Shown piece after piece: positions 1 through 7,679 of a stretch of DNA of 64,000 bases. A model generated the notes under the pieces. It saw nothing but the letters and a program-made list of their open reading frames with translations. It searched no databases and was not told the DNA's origin. Each line of letters starts with the position of its first letter. Positions within the stretch are counted from its first letter, which is position 1. A program made the translations under genes and the position numbers. The stretch comes from UTCHB3 sp964431385 (GTDB lineage: Bacteria; Bacteroidota; Ignavibacteria; Ignavibacteriales; Ignavibacteriaceae). The stretch is from positions 24,320-88,319 of the forward strand of contig CAYSJM010000008.1 of NCBI GenBank assembly GCA_964431385.1. Reading direction: 5' to 3'.

Positions 1-138
1 AGTATCAAATTTTTGAGCATCATAAGATTCAACTCCCAAGGCAAATTTTTCTAATGCTTTTAAGGAATCGTTTTGTGCATATACTTTTGGTGATGCAAGA
101 ATTATAACAACAGTAAAAATTGATAACAATTTATTCAT
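1..138 (-). CDS. N-terminus of an exported protein (cut by window edge)
   Basis: Only the first 46 codons are present; the reading frame stays open to base 1. The start is the ATG at 138-136. The product begins with a typical Sec signal peptide (Lys at position 3, a hydrophobic core, and a likely cleavage after VYA) followed by a Lys/Glu/Leu-rich stretch that could be the first helix of a TPR-like repeat. It lies 78 bp downstream of the LolA-like gene on the same strand, so it may be the last gene of that operon or an independent gene. The function cannot be told from this fragment. Confidence 0.6.
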   Translation of the reverse strand, partial: MNKLLSIFTVVIILASPKVYAQNDSLKALEKFALGVESYDAQKFDT

Positions 139-216
139 TGCACTAAATCCGGATTTTATGATTAAAACAGGATTTTATGGATCGCAGCAAGTCAGGGCGA
201 CAACAAATCCGTACCG

Positions 217-891
217 CTACTTCTTTTTAAATATACTGTCGGGCACACCTTTGTTAACTTTATAATTTTTATAAGTAATATACACTTTACCCGGTGCTCG
301 CAGATCAGTATTTTCTCTTTTCTTTTTACCGCCAAAACCTTTTGGAAGGTTAAATTTTCCCACTTCGAAACTGAAAGTCATATTTGAAGGGAGTGGGTAT
401 TTGCTGTCTTTTGGATAGACCATATCGATCTGAAAAGTTCCGTTATTTTTTGTTGTGCTTTCAACTTTGGAAATGAAGAGAGTGGATTTATTGATCCATA
501 AAGTGGAAAGAACCACATCACCGGCACCTCCTGTGGGAATCACTTTAACTATGTGGTGTGAAGTGCCACCAATTTTTGTTTCTCCTTCATAAACTGAAGT
601 GTATTTGCCGTTAAGCAGATTTGCAGGATTAAAGTTGAGACCTTCTTTTGGAATTAAGGCAAAATCGTCACCTGTTTGCAGTTTTATTTTGTCGGGAGCC
701 TTGAAGTAGATTTTTGCATCATTGTCAGGCACTTTGAGGAATTCCACATCAATTTTAATTTTGACATCCACCTCATAATCTTTCACAGCGTCGAATTTTT
801 TCTTGACACCGGAAAGAATTTTATCGGCTTCAGACTGGGGAAAAGCTGAAATAAGTAAAAAGGTGAAGAACAATAGAATTTTGTAACTCAT
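217..891 (-). CDS. LolA/outer-membrane lipoprotein-sorting-like protein
   Basis: The 224-residue product has an N-terminal signal peptide (about residues 1-19) followed by a domain with the feel of the LolA/LolB/RseB half-barrel fold: alternating beta-strands, a KAPDKIKLQTGDD segment and a C-terminal strand-rich region. Such proteins bind acyl chains of lipoproteins or act as periplasmic lipid-binding sensors. An AGGA ribosome-binding site sits 5 bases before the ATG. It follows an ABC-2 transporter (11-bp gap), an arrangement that suggests a periplasmic partner of that exporter or simple co-expression. A basic GGKKKRE loop near residue 190 is notable. The assignment is to the superfamily only; no essential residues can be checked. 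Confidence 0.55.
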   Translation of the reverse strand: MSYKILLFFTFLLISAFPQSEADKILSGVKKKFDAVKDYEVDVKIKIDVEFLKVPDNDAKIYFKAPDKIKLQTGDDFALIPKEGLNFNPANLLNGKYTSVYEGETKIGGTSHHIVKVIPTGGAGDVVLSTLWINKSTLFISKVESTTKNNGTFQIDMVYPKDSKYPLPSNMTFSFEVGKFNLPKGFGGKKKRENTDLRAPGKVYITYKNYKVNKGVPDSIFKKK

Positions 892-902
892 TTTAATCCT
901 TA

Positions 903-1742
903 TCAGGAAGTGATATCTTTTTTGTTAAAGTAATAATAGGTCAATCCGATAAAAAGGATGATGTGAAACATCAGGACACCAATTGCCTGATACAGTTCAT
1001 CCATTTCTACGGGAGTTGTGAAAATAATGTTCCACGATTGCATATATGTCGTAAACATATATGGTCTTAACGATTGTAAAAGATCGATGTTTATGTTCGC
1101 AAGGATGTAAAAAACTATTAAGACAGCCATAGTGCTTACTATCGGTCCGATTGCATTTTCAACCATTGATGAGAAAAAGAACGCCATCGAGGTTACTACC
1201 ATCATGCTAAGGGAAGCGATGCCGTAAGCAAAGACAAATCGCCATAAAATATCATCCTTTGCGAAGATAATCAGGATATCTTTTATCACGATGAGTTCAC
1301 CCGTACCAAAGAGGATCACGCCAAGTCCGAGCGACATAACCCCGAGGAAGAGTACCATTAAATTGGTATAAATGGTTGCGGCAATAAGCTTTGCAGTCAA
1401 TAGTTGATTACGGGTAATCGGTCTTGTAATAAGCATTCTGTAGGTGCCTGATGTAGCTTCACCGGCGAGAAGATCACCCGATACGAGCGTAATCAAAAAG
1501 GGGATATGAATTGCCAAAGCACCCAATACAATAAATGACATCAGGTAGCCGTTTAGGAAATTTCCTTCAAAAACAAAGATGTTCTGCAGGTTTTGAGTTA
1601 GGAATTTGAGATAACTTTCCCCCTCTATCAACATTGCAATTTCAATTATGCAGACAATAACCGCAATAGTTGCAAAGCCGATGTAGGTTCTCCACTTTCT
1701 GAAAATTTTATATAATTCTATCCGAACGAGATCAATCATCAT
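903..1742 (-). CDS. ABC-2 type transporter permease
   Basis: This 279-residue membrane protein has about six hydrophobic segments and the ABC-2 hallmark between the second and third of them: an AGEATSGTYRMLITRPITR-like segment near residue 95, where the permease couples to the ATPase. It begins MIDLVRIELYKIFRKWRT, the usual amphipathic N-terminal helix of these permeases. Its ATG overlaps the TGA of the upstream ATPase by 4 bases (ATGA), and the end of that ATPase supplies an AAGGGAG ribosome-binding site, so the two are translationally coupled. The pair should export or extract a hydrophobic substrate; which one cannot be told. Confidence 0.85.
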   Translation of the reverse strand: MMIDLVRIELYKIFRKWRTYIGFATIAVIVCIIEIAMLIEGESYLKFLTQNLQNIFVFEGNFLNGYLMSFIVLGALAIHIPFLITLVSGDLLAGEATSGTYRMLITRPITRNQLLTAKLIAATIYTNLMVLFLGVMSLGLGVILFGTGELIVIKDILIIFAKDDILWRFVFAYGIASLSMMVVTSMAFFFSSMVENAIGPIVSTMAVLIVFYILANINIDLLQSLRPYMFTTYMQSWNIIFTTPVEMDELYQAIGVLMFHIILFIGLTYYYFNKKDITS

Positions 1743-2653
1743 TCTCCCTTTCCTGTCAGGTTCAAAAAATATTCTTCAAGCGAACGAGTTGGAACCAGGG
1801 AGCTCACCTCGATACCGTTCTCAACCAATTTTTTATTGAGCGGGGCAATCTCACCTTTTTTCATGAACATAATTATCGTTGAGTTTGAGACATCGTCGAT
1901 TCTGCCGTCAAAATTGCTTTCATTTATCAGTCTGACAGCGGTTTGCGGGTCATTCACTTCAATATTTACTCTTGTTTCCGCTGCATTCAGCAGGTCTTCA
2001 ACAAATCCCTCGATGACGGTTTTACCTTTATCGATAATTACCATTCTGTTGGCGATCAGCTCCACTTCGTAGAGAATGTGTGATGAGAGGAAAATGGTTT
2101 TTTTATGGTCTTTACTCAGTCTGATCACCAATTCCCGGATTTCTTTCATCCCCTGGGGGTCAAGACCGGTGGTGGGTTCATCCAGAATAATTAATTTTGG
2201 ATCGTGGATTAAAGCCTGTGCAATGCCGAGGCGTTGTTTCATCCCATGAGAGAATGTTTTAACTTTTGATGAGAACCTTTTATCGAGCCCCACCATTTCG
2301 AGAATTTCCATAATTCTGTTTTTAGTGACCGGAAAGCCTGAAGTGCGGGCGAGAATTTCGAGGTTTTTATAAGCAGAAAGGTAGCCGTAAAAATCGGGTT
2401 TTTCGACTATGGCACCCACTCTGCTCAAGATGAATTTTCTCTCTTTGTTGATGTCTTTGCCAAAGAGTTTTATTTCTCCGGCAGTTGGAAAGATAAGAGT
2501 CATTAACATTCTGATGGTTGTGCTTTTTCCTGCCCCGTTTGGACCGAGGAAGCCAAAAACATCTCCTTCATAAACGGTTACATCAAGTCCGTTTACTGCA
2601 TGAACATCTTTATATTTTTTGTGGAGACCAACAATTTCAATTATTTTTTCCGT
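1739..2653 (-). CDS. ABC transporter ATP-binding protein (ABC-2 exporter), apparent ACG start
   Basis: The ATPase reads 304 codons if started at ACG 2653-2651, giving EKIIEIVGLHKKY at the N-terminus and a Walker A GPNGAGKS at residues 37-44. The signature motif (SHGMKQRLGIAQAL), Walker B (LIILDEPTTGLDP) and H-loop (SSH) follow. The first in-frame ATG lies after Walker A, so an ATG-only start would delete the nucleotide-binding site. Between the upstream stop (2665) and Walker A there is no in-frame ATG, GTG or TTG. A perfect AGGAG (2663-2659) sits 5 bases before the ACG. Partner permease and LolA-like protein follow. The C-terminal third is the regulatory extension usual in these exporters. 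Function is certain at family level; the start is the odd part. Confidence 0.85.
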   Translation of the reverse strand, partial: TEKIIEIVGLHKKYKDVHAVNGLDVTVYEGDVFGFLGPNGAGKSTTIRMLMTLIFPTAGEIKLFGKDINKERKFILSRVGAIVEKPDFYGYLSAYKNLEILARTSGFPVTKNRIMEILEMVGLDKRFSSKVKTFSHGMKQRLGIAQALIHDPKLIILDEPTTGLDPQGMKEIRELVIRLSKDHKKTIFLSSHILYEVELIANRMVIIDKGKTVIEGFVEDLLNAAETRVNIEVNDPQTAVRLINESNFDGRIDDVSNSTIIMFMKKGEIAPLNKKLVENGIEVSSLVPTRSLEEYFLNLTGKGE

Positions 2654-2664
2654 AGAAACTCCTG

Positions 2665-3534
2665 TTAAGGGTTAAAATCAATAAAAAATCCAAGTCCAAA
2701 TTTGGTAAGATGGTTTTTATAATAAGAGCTGAACCAATCGTACCCCGAGTAATAAAAAGCGTAGAGTGAGACGCCAATTCCCTCTTTTTGTCCGAACTTT
2801 ATTCCGGTCATAAGGGAGTGGGAGGGGGTGAACTCGGGTCTTCCGCGCATTTTCAGGTCATAAGCGGCAAATAACCTTGCCGGTTTGTTCATTATTGTAA
2901 ACAATGGTTCGTTTAGAAAAAATTCACTTCCTGCCGAAAAATTTGTTCTTTTTTGATCCTCCGGTCTTATCAGAATGGAATATGCGACTCCGCAATATAA
3001 ACGGAGATCAAACAGAGGAAATTTAAACTGGATTCCCGGATTTAATTCAAAAAAGTCGTCGGCGAAAGGTACCGGACCTTTTGCATCCTTCCACGAATTA
3101 TTTGATGGATCCCATGCACCATCGACTAAATGGGCACTACGATGGATGAACCGTAATCTTGAATTAATGAAGTGTGGCGTTCCGTCAATTTGTTTTGACC
3201 ATGAGATGTTACCGCCAAAATAACCGTCGATTGCCGCAACCTGAAGTCGATAGTCTCTATATTCTATCACTTTTGCATAAGCAAAAAACTCTGTACCGGC
3301 ATTTATGGTTGAAGTGGAATCCAATTTAATTGAGATTACATCAAATGCATTGCCAACATCCACTTTCATAGAGCGGTCGTTGGGGAAAAAGGTCAGTCCA
3401 AATTTTGGTTCAGAATCTGCAGCCTTGAGCATGGTAAAAAGTCGGGTCCCCGGTAGAAATTCAACCGTTTGCGGAAGAACCGTAACAATGGCTAAGAGGA
3501 AAAAGAGTAGTGTGTATAAGTTGATTCTCGGCAT
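2665..3534 (-). CDS. Outer-membrane/exported protein, DUF1207-like
   Basis: The 289-residue product has a signal peptide (about residues 1-21, ending LPQ) and then FLPGTRLFTMLKAADSEPK, which resembles the opening of DUF1207 proteins (an LP..LF..L.AD..EP pattern). The remainder alternates aromatic and polar residues in the way of outer-membrane beta-barrels and ends with a strand terminating DFNP, without a T9SS domain. It is the first gene of the minus-strand operon; its TAA is 11 bp from the ACG start of the ABC ATPase, and the ATPase ribosome-binding site begins right after it. The family call rests on memory of the motif and is tentative; the exported location is well supported. Confidence 0.55.
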   Translation of the reverse strand: MPRINLYTLLFFLLAIVTVLPQTVEFLPGTRLFTMLKAADSEPKFGLTFFPNDRSMKVDVGNAFDVISIKLDSTSTINAGTEFFAYAKVIEYRDYRLQVAAIDGYFGGNISWSKQIDGTPHFINSRLRFIHRSAHLVDGAWDPSNNSWKDAKGPVPFADDFFELNPGIQFKFPLFDLRLYCGVAYSILIRPEDQKRTNFSAGSEFFLNEPLFTIMNKPARLFAAYDLKMRGRPEFTPSHSLMTGIKFGQKEGIGVSLYAFYYSGYDWFSSYYKNHLTKFGLGFFIDFNP

Positions 3535-3892
3535 CGTTAAAATGTTGTTTGTAGAAAATTATCAAGGTGTCAAAAATAGCGATAAATGTATAAAGAGTAG
3601 ATGGGCTAATGGATGTTTTTTTAGAGTACGCAGATCCGCCACAGCTGACTAAGTTCACGCAGATTAGACGGAATTACGCAGATGGAGGTTGAAAATCCAT
3701 TTGTTGCCGCAATTCATGGGGTTGAAACCCCACGCTATTGATTTAATCTCTCCCGGTAGTTTCAACCTTCATCCTTCAAAAATTCAGCCTTCAACCTTCA
3801 TCCTTCAAATATTCAACCTTCATCCCTGAAATTTCCGCCTTGAGATAGTTGCGTGAAAAATCACTATATTTAATGTTTTTAAAAACAATTTT
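3535..3892. repeat. Gene-free spacer with short repeats
   Basis: This 358-bp spacer divides a minus-strand operon from metG. It holds three copies of ACGCAGAT (3628-3635, 3657-3664, 3676-3683) and three 20-base copies of a TTCAACCTTCATCC element: 3761-3780 and 3790-3809 are identical, and 3812-3831 differs at the 3' end. No credible ORF is present. A TATATTTA box at 3865-3872 upstream of metG could be a -7 element. The irregular spacing and small copy number argue against a CRISPR array; these look like the dispersed non-coding repeats common in such genomes. Confidence 0.6.
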
Positions 3893-5950
3893 ATGGATAA
3901 GAATTTGAGTCACGCAAAGATATTGGTTACGGCTGCACTTCCTTACGCAAACGGACCGATTCATCTTGGGCATTTGGCGGGAGCATACCTGCCTGCGGAT
4001 ATTTATGTACGATTTCAGAGATTACGGGGCAGAGATGTAATTTTTGTTTGTGGGTCTGATGAACATGGTGTACCGATAACGATAACGGCTGATAATGAAA
4101 AGGTTTCACCAAATGTAATTATCGACAGATTCCATACAATAAACAAGGAATCGTTCGAAAAATTTGGAATGAGTTTCGATATATACAGCCGTACCAGCAT
4201 TCCTGAACATCATAAAACGGCTACAGAATTTTTCCTTGAGTATTATAACAGTGGACTTCTTGTTGAAAAGAAGTCGATGCAGTTTTATGACAACACGCGT
4301 AAAATGTTCCTCCCCGACAGATATGTTGAAGGCACCTGCCCTAAATGTGGAAACGAAAGTGCACGAAGTGATGAATGCGAAAATTGCGGTGCATTATATG
4401 ATCCATCTGAACTGATAAATCCTGTCAGCAAAATCACCGGGGAGCGACCCGAATTGAAGGAAACTTCCCATTGGTTTTTCCCTTTTGGCAAGTTTCAGGA
4501 GCGGCTTGAAAAATATGTTTCAGAAATGGATGAAACATACGGTTGGAAAGAGAATGTTCTACAATATTGCAAGGGGTGGTTTACTGCCGGACTTCAGGAC
4601 AGGGCGATAACCCGAGATCTTGATTGGGGTGTGAAATTACCAGTAGATGGAGTTGACAACAAAGTTCTTTATGTCTGGTTTGAGGCTGTTCTTGGTTACA
4701 TTTCTGCAACAAAAGAATTGTTTAAACTCCGTGGTGAAGAAGAGGGCTGGCGTGACTATTGGCAGGACCCCGACACAAAATATGTGGCCTTCATCGGGAA
4801 AGATAACATCGTTTTTCACACCATAATTTTCCCGGCGATGCTGATGGCATGGAACGACAGGCACGCAGATAAATTTGTATTGCCACAGAATGTGCCGGCG
4901 AATGAATTCCTGAATTTTGAGGGGAAAAAGTTCTCAAAAAGCAGGAAATGGGGCATAGATGTAATCGATTTCCTCAAACGGTTTGATGCGGATTCACTCC
5001 GTTATACCCTTACTATGAATGCACCTGAATACCGCGATACTGATTTTTCATGGAAAGATTTTCAGGCAAAACACAATAACGAACTCGCCGATATCCTCGG
5101 AAATTTTGTGAACAGAACTTTGACATTCATTCATAAAAATTTCGAAGGTAAGGTACCTCCACTTTATTCACTCGATGAGAGAGACAACGAACTTTTGAAC
5201 ATGCTCGAAGATCGACCGTCTAAAGTAGCCGACCTTATGGAGCAATATCGATTTAAGGATGCCACGCTCGAGATAATGAATCTTGCCCGGGCAGGCAATA
5301 AATATTTTAACGATTCCGAACCTTGGAAGACGCTAAAGAGCGACAAAGAGAGATGTTCGACTACACTTCACCTTTGTTTGCAAACAATTTATTCGCTCGC
5401 AGAGCTTTTTATGCCTGTAATACCGACTACCTCGGCAAAAATTCTTCAAATGTTGAATAAAAGGTCTGTTGAATGGCTTAACGCCGGTAAACTCAATTTG
5501 GTTGAAGGTGAAATGCTTGGAACCCCGGGCATACTCTTCAAAAAAATTGAAGATTCTGAAATTGAAGAAATCAAGCAACAGACTGCTCCTGAACCGGTGG
5601 AAGAAGAGGATTTTGAAAAAATTGATTCGATTTCAATTGATGACTTTTTCAAGACTGATTTACGGGTAGCTGAGATAATTGAAGCCGAACGGGTTAAGAA
5701 AAGTGAGAAGCTGATCAAGGTTCAAGTATCGTTTGGAAAAGAGAGAAGACAAGTTATTGCCGGTATCGGAAAGGCATACAACCCTGAAGACCTGATCGGC
5801 AAAAAAGTGATTGTAGTTGCCAACCTGAAACCTGCAAAACTGATGGGACTTGAATCACAAGGGATGATACTCGCAGTTGAAACTCCTGACGGGGGTTTAA
5901 ATGTTGTAGAAGTAGAGAGTTCTATTAAAAATGCCACTAAAGTAAAGTGA
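3893..5950 (+). CDS. metG: Methionyl-tRNA synthetase
   Basis: This class I aminoacyl-tRNA synthetase charges tRNA-Met with methionine. Seen in the 685 residues: the HLGH form of the HIGH motif at residues 24-27; a two-CxxC zinc knuckle (CPKCG...CENCG) near residues 145-163; the KFSKS form of KMSKS near residue 346; an anticodon-binding helical domain; and a C-terminal tRNA-binding EMAP/Trbp111-like OB domain from about residue 585 (DFFKTDLRVAEI...GLESQGMILA). The length and the appended OB domain match the long dimeric bacterial form. No Shine-Dalgarno sequence is obvious before the ATG. Two secreted proteases follow 7 bp downstream. Confidence 0.97.
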   Translation: MDKNLSHAKILVTAALPYANGPIHLGHLAGAYLPADIYVRFQRLRGRDVIFVCGSDEHGVPITITADNEKVSPNVIIDRFHTINKESFEKFGMSFDIYSRTSIPEHHKTATEFFLEYYNSGLLVEKKSMQFYDNTRKMFLPDRYVEGTCPKCGNESARSDECENCGALYDPSELINPVSKITGERPELKETSHWFFPFGKFQERLEKYVSEMDETYGWKENVLQYCKGWFTAGLQDRAITRDLDWGVKLPVDGVDNKVLYVWFEAVLGYISATKELFKLRGEEEGWRDYWQDPDTKYVAFIGKDNIVFHTIIFPAMLMAWNDRHADKFVLPQNVPANEFLNFEGKKFSKSRKWGIDVIDFLKRFDADSLRYTLTMNAPEYRDTDFSWKDFQAKHNNELADILGNFVNRTLTFIHKNFEGKVPPLYSLDERDNELLNMLEDRPSKVADLMEQYRFKDATLEIMNLARAGNKYFNDSEPWKTLKSDKERCSTTLHLCLQTIYSLAELFMPVIPTTSAKILQMLNKRSVEWLNAGKLNLVEGEMLGTPGILFKKIEDSEIEEIKQQTAPEPVEEEDFEKIDSISIDDFFKTDLRVAEIIEAERVKKSEKLIKVQVSFGKERRQVIAGIGKAYNPEDLIGKKVIVVANLKPAKLMGLESQGMILAVETPDGGLNVVEVESSIKNATKVK

Positions 5951-5957
5951 CAAAACG

Positions 5958-7679
5958 ATGAAAAAACTGTTTTTGTTGGTTGTTCTTCCGCTATTGGTTT
6001 ATGGTCAAGTCAACAATTCCGTGAAGTTCTCACCTGAATTGAATGATTGGATGTCAAATCCAGGAAATGCAGGTTCAGTTAAGGTGTGGGTTGATTTTAC
6101 CGATAAAGGTGAAAATCTACGAATGCTTTTGGATCCAGAATCTTTTTTGAGCAAAAGATCAATTCAGAGGCGGAGCCTTCGAGGTGACGCTATAAACGAG
6201 ACTGATCTTCCGTTATCGAGTGGATACCTGAACGATCTTACAGAATCGGGTGTGAGAATAATCAGCAAGTCAAAGTGGTTCAATTCAGTGACGGTAAATG
6301 CTGACAAATCGACACTTCAAAAACTTGTACAAAAAAGTTTTGTTAAGAAGATCAGCCTCGTGGCAAAAGGGAAGTCTGTTTCCTCCCTTTCAAACGATGG
6401 AATTCTTACACAAGCATCAACTGTGAAAAGTGAGAGCATCAATTCGCTTGACTACGGTGAATCATTAGCGCAACTCGCTCCTCAACAAATTCCGATGGCA
6501 CATACCATGGGATTTGACGGCTCGGGAGTTTTCATCTGTCTGATGGATGCCGGATTCAACAATCTCGCACACGAAGTTTACGATTCACTCAGGATAGTTT
6601 CCACATGGGACTTTGTGAATAATGATCCCGATGTAGGTGATGGAGGCATGGGTAACGGCTCGCACGGAACAGCTACACTTTCCGTAATCGGCGGGTACAA
6701 ACCGGGTAAACTTATCGGAACAGCTTACAGAGCCAATTATTTGCTGGCAAAAACTGAGAACACAGACACTGAAACCCCCGCAGAAGAAGACTTTTGGATT
6801 GCGGCTGCCGAGTGGGCTGATTCAATTGGGGTTGATGTAACTTCAACCTCGCTGGTTTATCTCGAGTTCGATCCTCCTTTCACAAGTTATACCTGGCAAG
6901 ATATGGATGGAAATACTGCACGAATTACAAAAGGTGCCGATCTTGCTGTTAAAAAAGGAATTGTAGTTTTTAACAGTGCGGGAAACAGCGGTTTTCACGC
7001 GACTCAGAATACACTTGCCGCTCCGGCAGATGGTGATTCCGTTATCACGATAGGTTCAATTAATGCTGATGGTTCAAGGTCCGGTTTTAGCAGTGTTGGT
7101 TTAACCGTTGACGGAAGAATAAAACCCGACCTGATGGCTGTGGGTTCGGCAGTTTATTCAGCTGCACCCGGCGGCAGAACAAATTATAGTTACACCTCGG
7201 GTACATCCCTCGCTTGTCCGATAGCTGCGGGAGTTGCCGCACTTCTGCTACAGAAAAATCCAAATCTCACTCCAATACAGATCAGAGAAATTTTAAGAAA
7301 TACAGCTTCGCAATCAACCGCTCCTGACAGATTAATGGGGTGGGGGGTTATGAACGCTGTTGCGGCACTTAATAATGTTCCATCCGGTATTGAGACGGGT
7401 GAGATCACACTTCCTGAGGGGATGGTCCTACTCGGGAATTATCCAAATCCTTTTAACCCGACGACGACGGTTTATTTCACTTTGTCGGGTGAAAAGTATA
7501 TTTCTTTGAAGCTTTACACTTCAACAGGTGAATTAGTTAAAACTGTGGCAGAGGGAACATACTCCGCCGGTACGAGTAAAATAATGTTGGATGCAGCCGG
7601 TCTTTCATCGGGAAATTATTTCCTCCTGTTGAATGACGGCACTAAAATATATACACAAAAATTGAGTACTCTTAAGTAA
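5958..7679 (+). CDS. Subtilisin-like (S8) serine protease with T9SS sorting domain, copy 1
   Basis: This is a secreted peptidase of 573 residues. It has a signal peptide (1-16), a propeptide region, an S8 catalytic domain with the triad Asp197 (LMDAGF), His236 (SHGTA) and Ser417 (SGTSLACP), and the oxyanion segment NSAGNSG. The last ~85 residues form a Por-secretion C-terminal domain opening with GNYPNPFNPTT, so the enzyme should cross the outer membrane by T9SS. Its stop overlaps the next start as TAATG. The following gene is a clear paralogue, so this is a tandem duplication. The substrate is unknown; roles in nutrient scavenging or maturation of other T9SS cargo are possible. Confidence 0.93.
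   Translation: MKKLFLLVVLPLLVYGQVNNSVKFSPELNDWMSNPGNAGSVKVWVDFTDKGENLRMLLDPESFLSKRSIQRRSLRGDAINETDLPLSSGYLNDLTESGVRIISKSKWFNSVTVNADKSTLQKLVQKSFVKKISLVAKGKSVSSLSNDGILTQASTVKSESINSLDYGESLAQLAPQQIPMAHTMGFDGSGVFICLMDAGFNNLAHEVYDSLRIVSTWDFVNNDPDVGDGGMGNGSHGTATLSVIGGYKPGKLIGTAYRANYLLAKTENTDTETPAEEDFWIAAAEWADSIGVDVTSTSLVYLEFDPPFTSYTWQDMDGNTARITKGADLAVKKGIVVFNSAGNSGFHATQNTLAAPADGDSVITIGSINADGSRSGFSSVGLTVDGRIKPDLMAVGSAVYSAAPGGRTNYSYTSGTSLACPIAAGVAALLLQKNPNLTPIQIREILRNTASQSTAPDRLMGWGVMNAVAALNNVPSGIETGEITLPEGMVLLGNYPNPFNPTTTVYFTLSGEKYISLKLYTSTGELVKTVAEGTYSAGTSKIMLDAAGLSSGNYFLLLNDGTKIYTQKLSTLK

Noticed and set aside
2509..2653. Frameshift or missing start in the ABC ATPase
   Set aside because: The frame reads cleanly from Walker A back to 2653 with family-like residues; no shift is needed, only a non-standard start codon.
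3761..3831. Possible small CRISPR array
   Set aside because: Only three 20-base units, with unequal spacing (offsets of 29 and 22) and spacers of 2-9 bases, and no cas genes.
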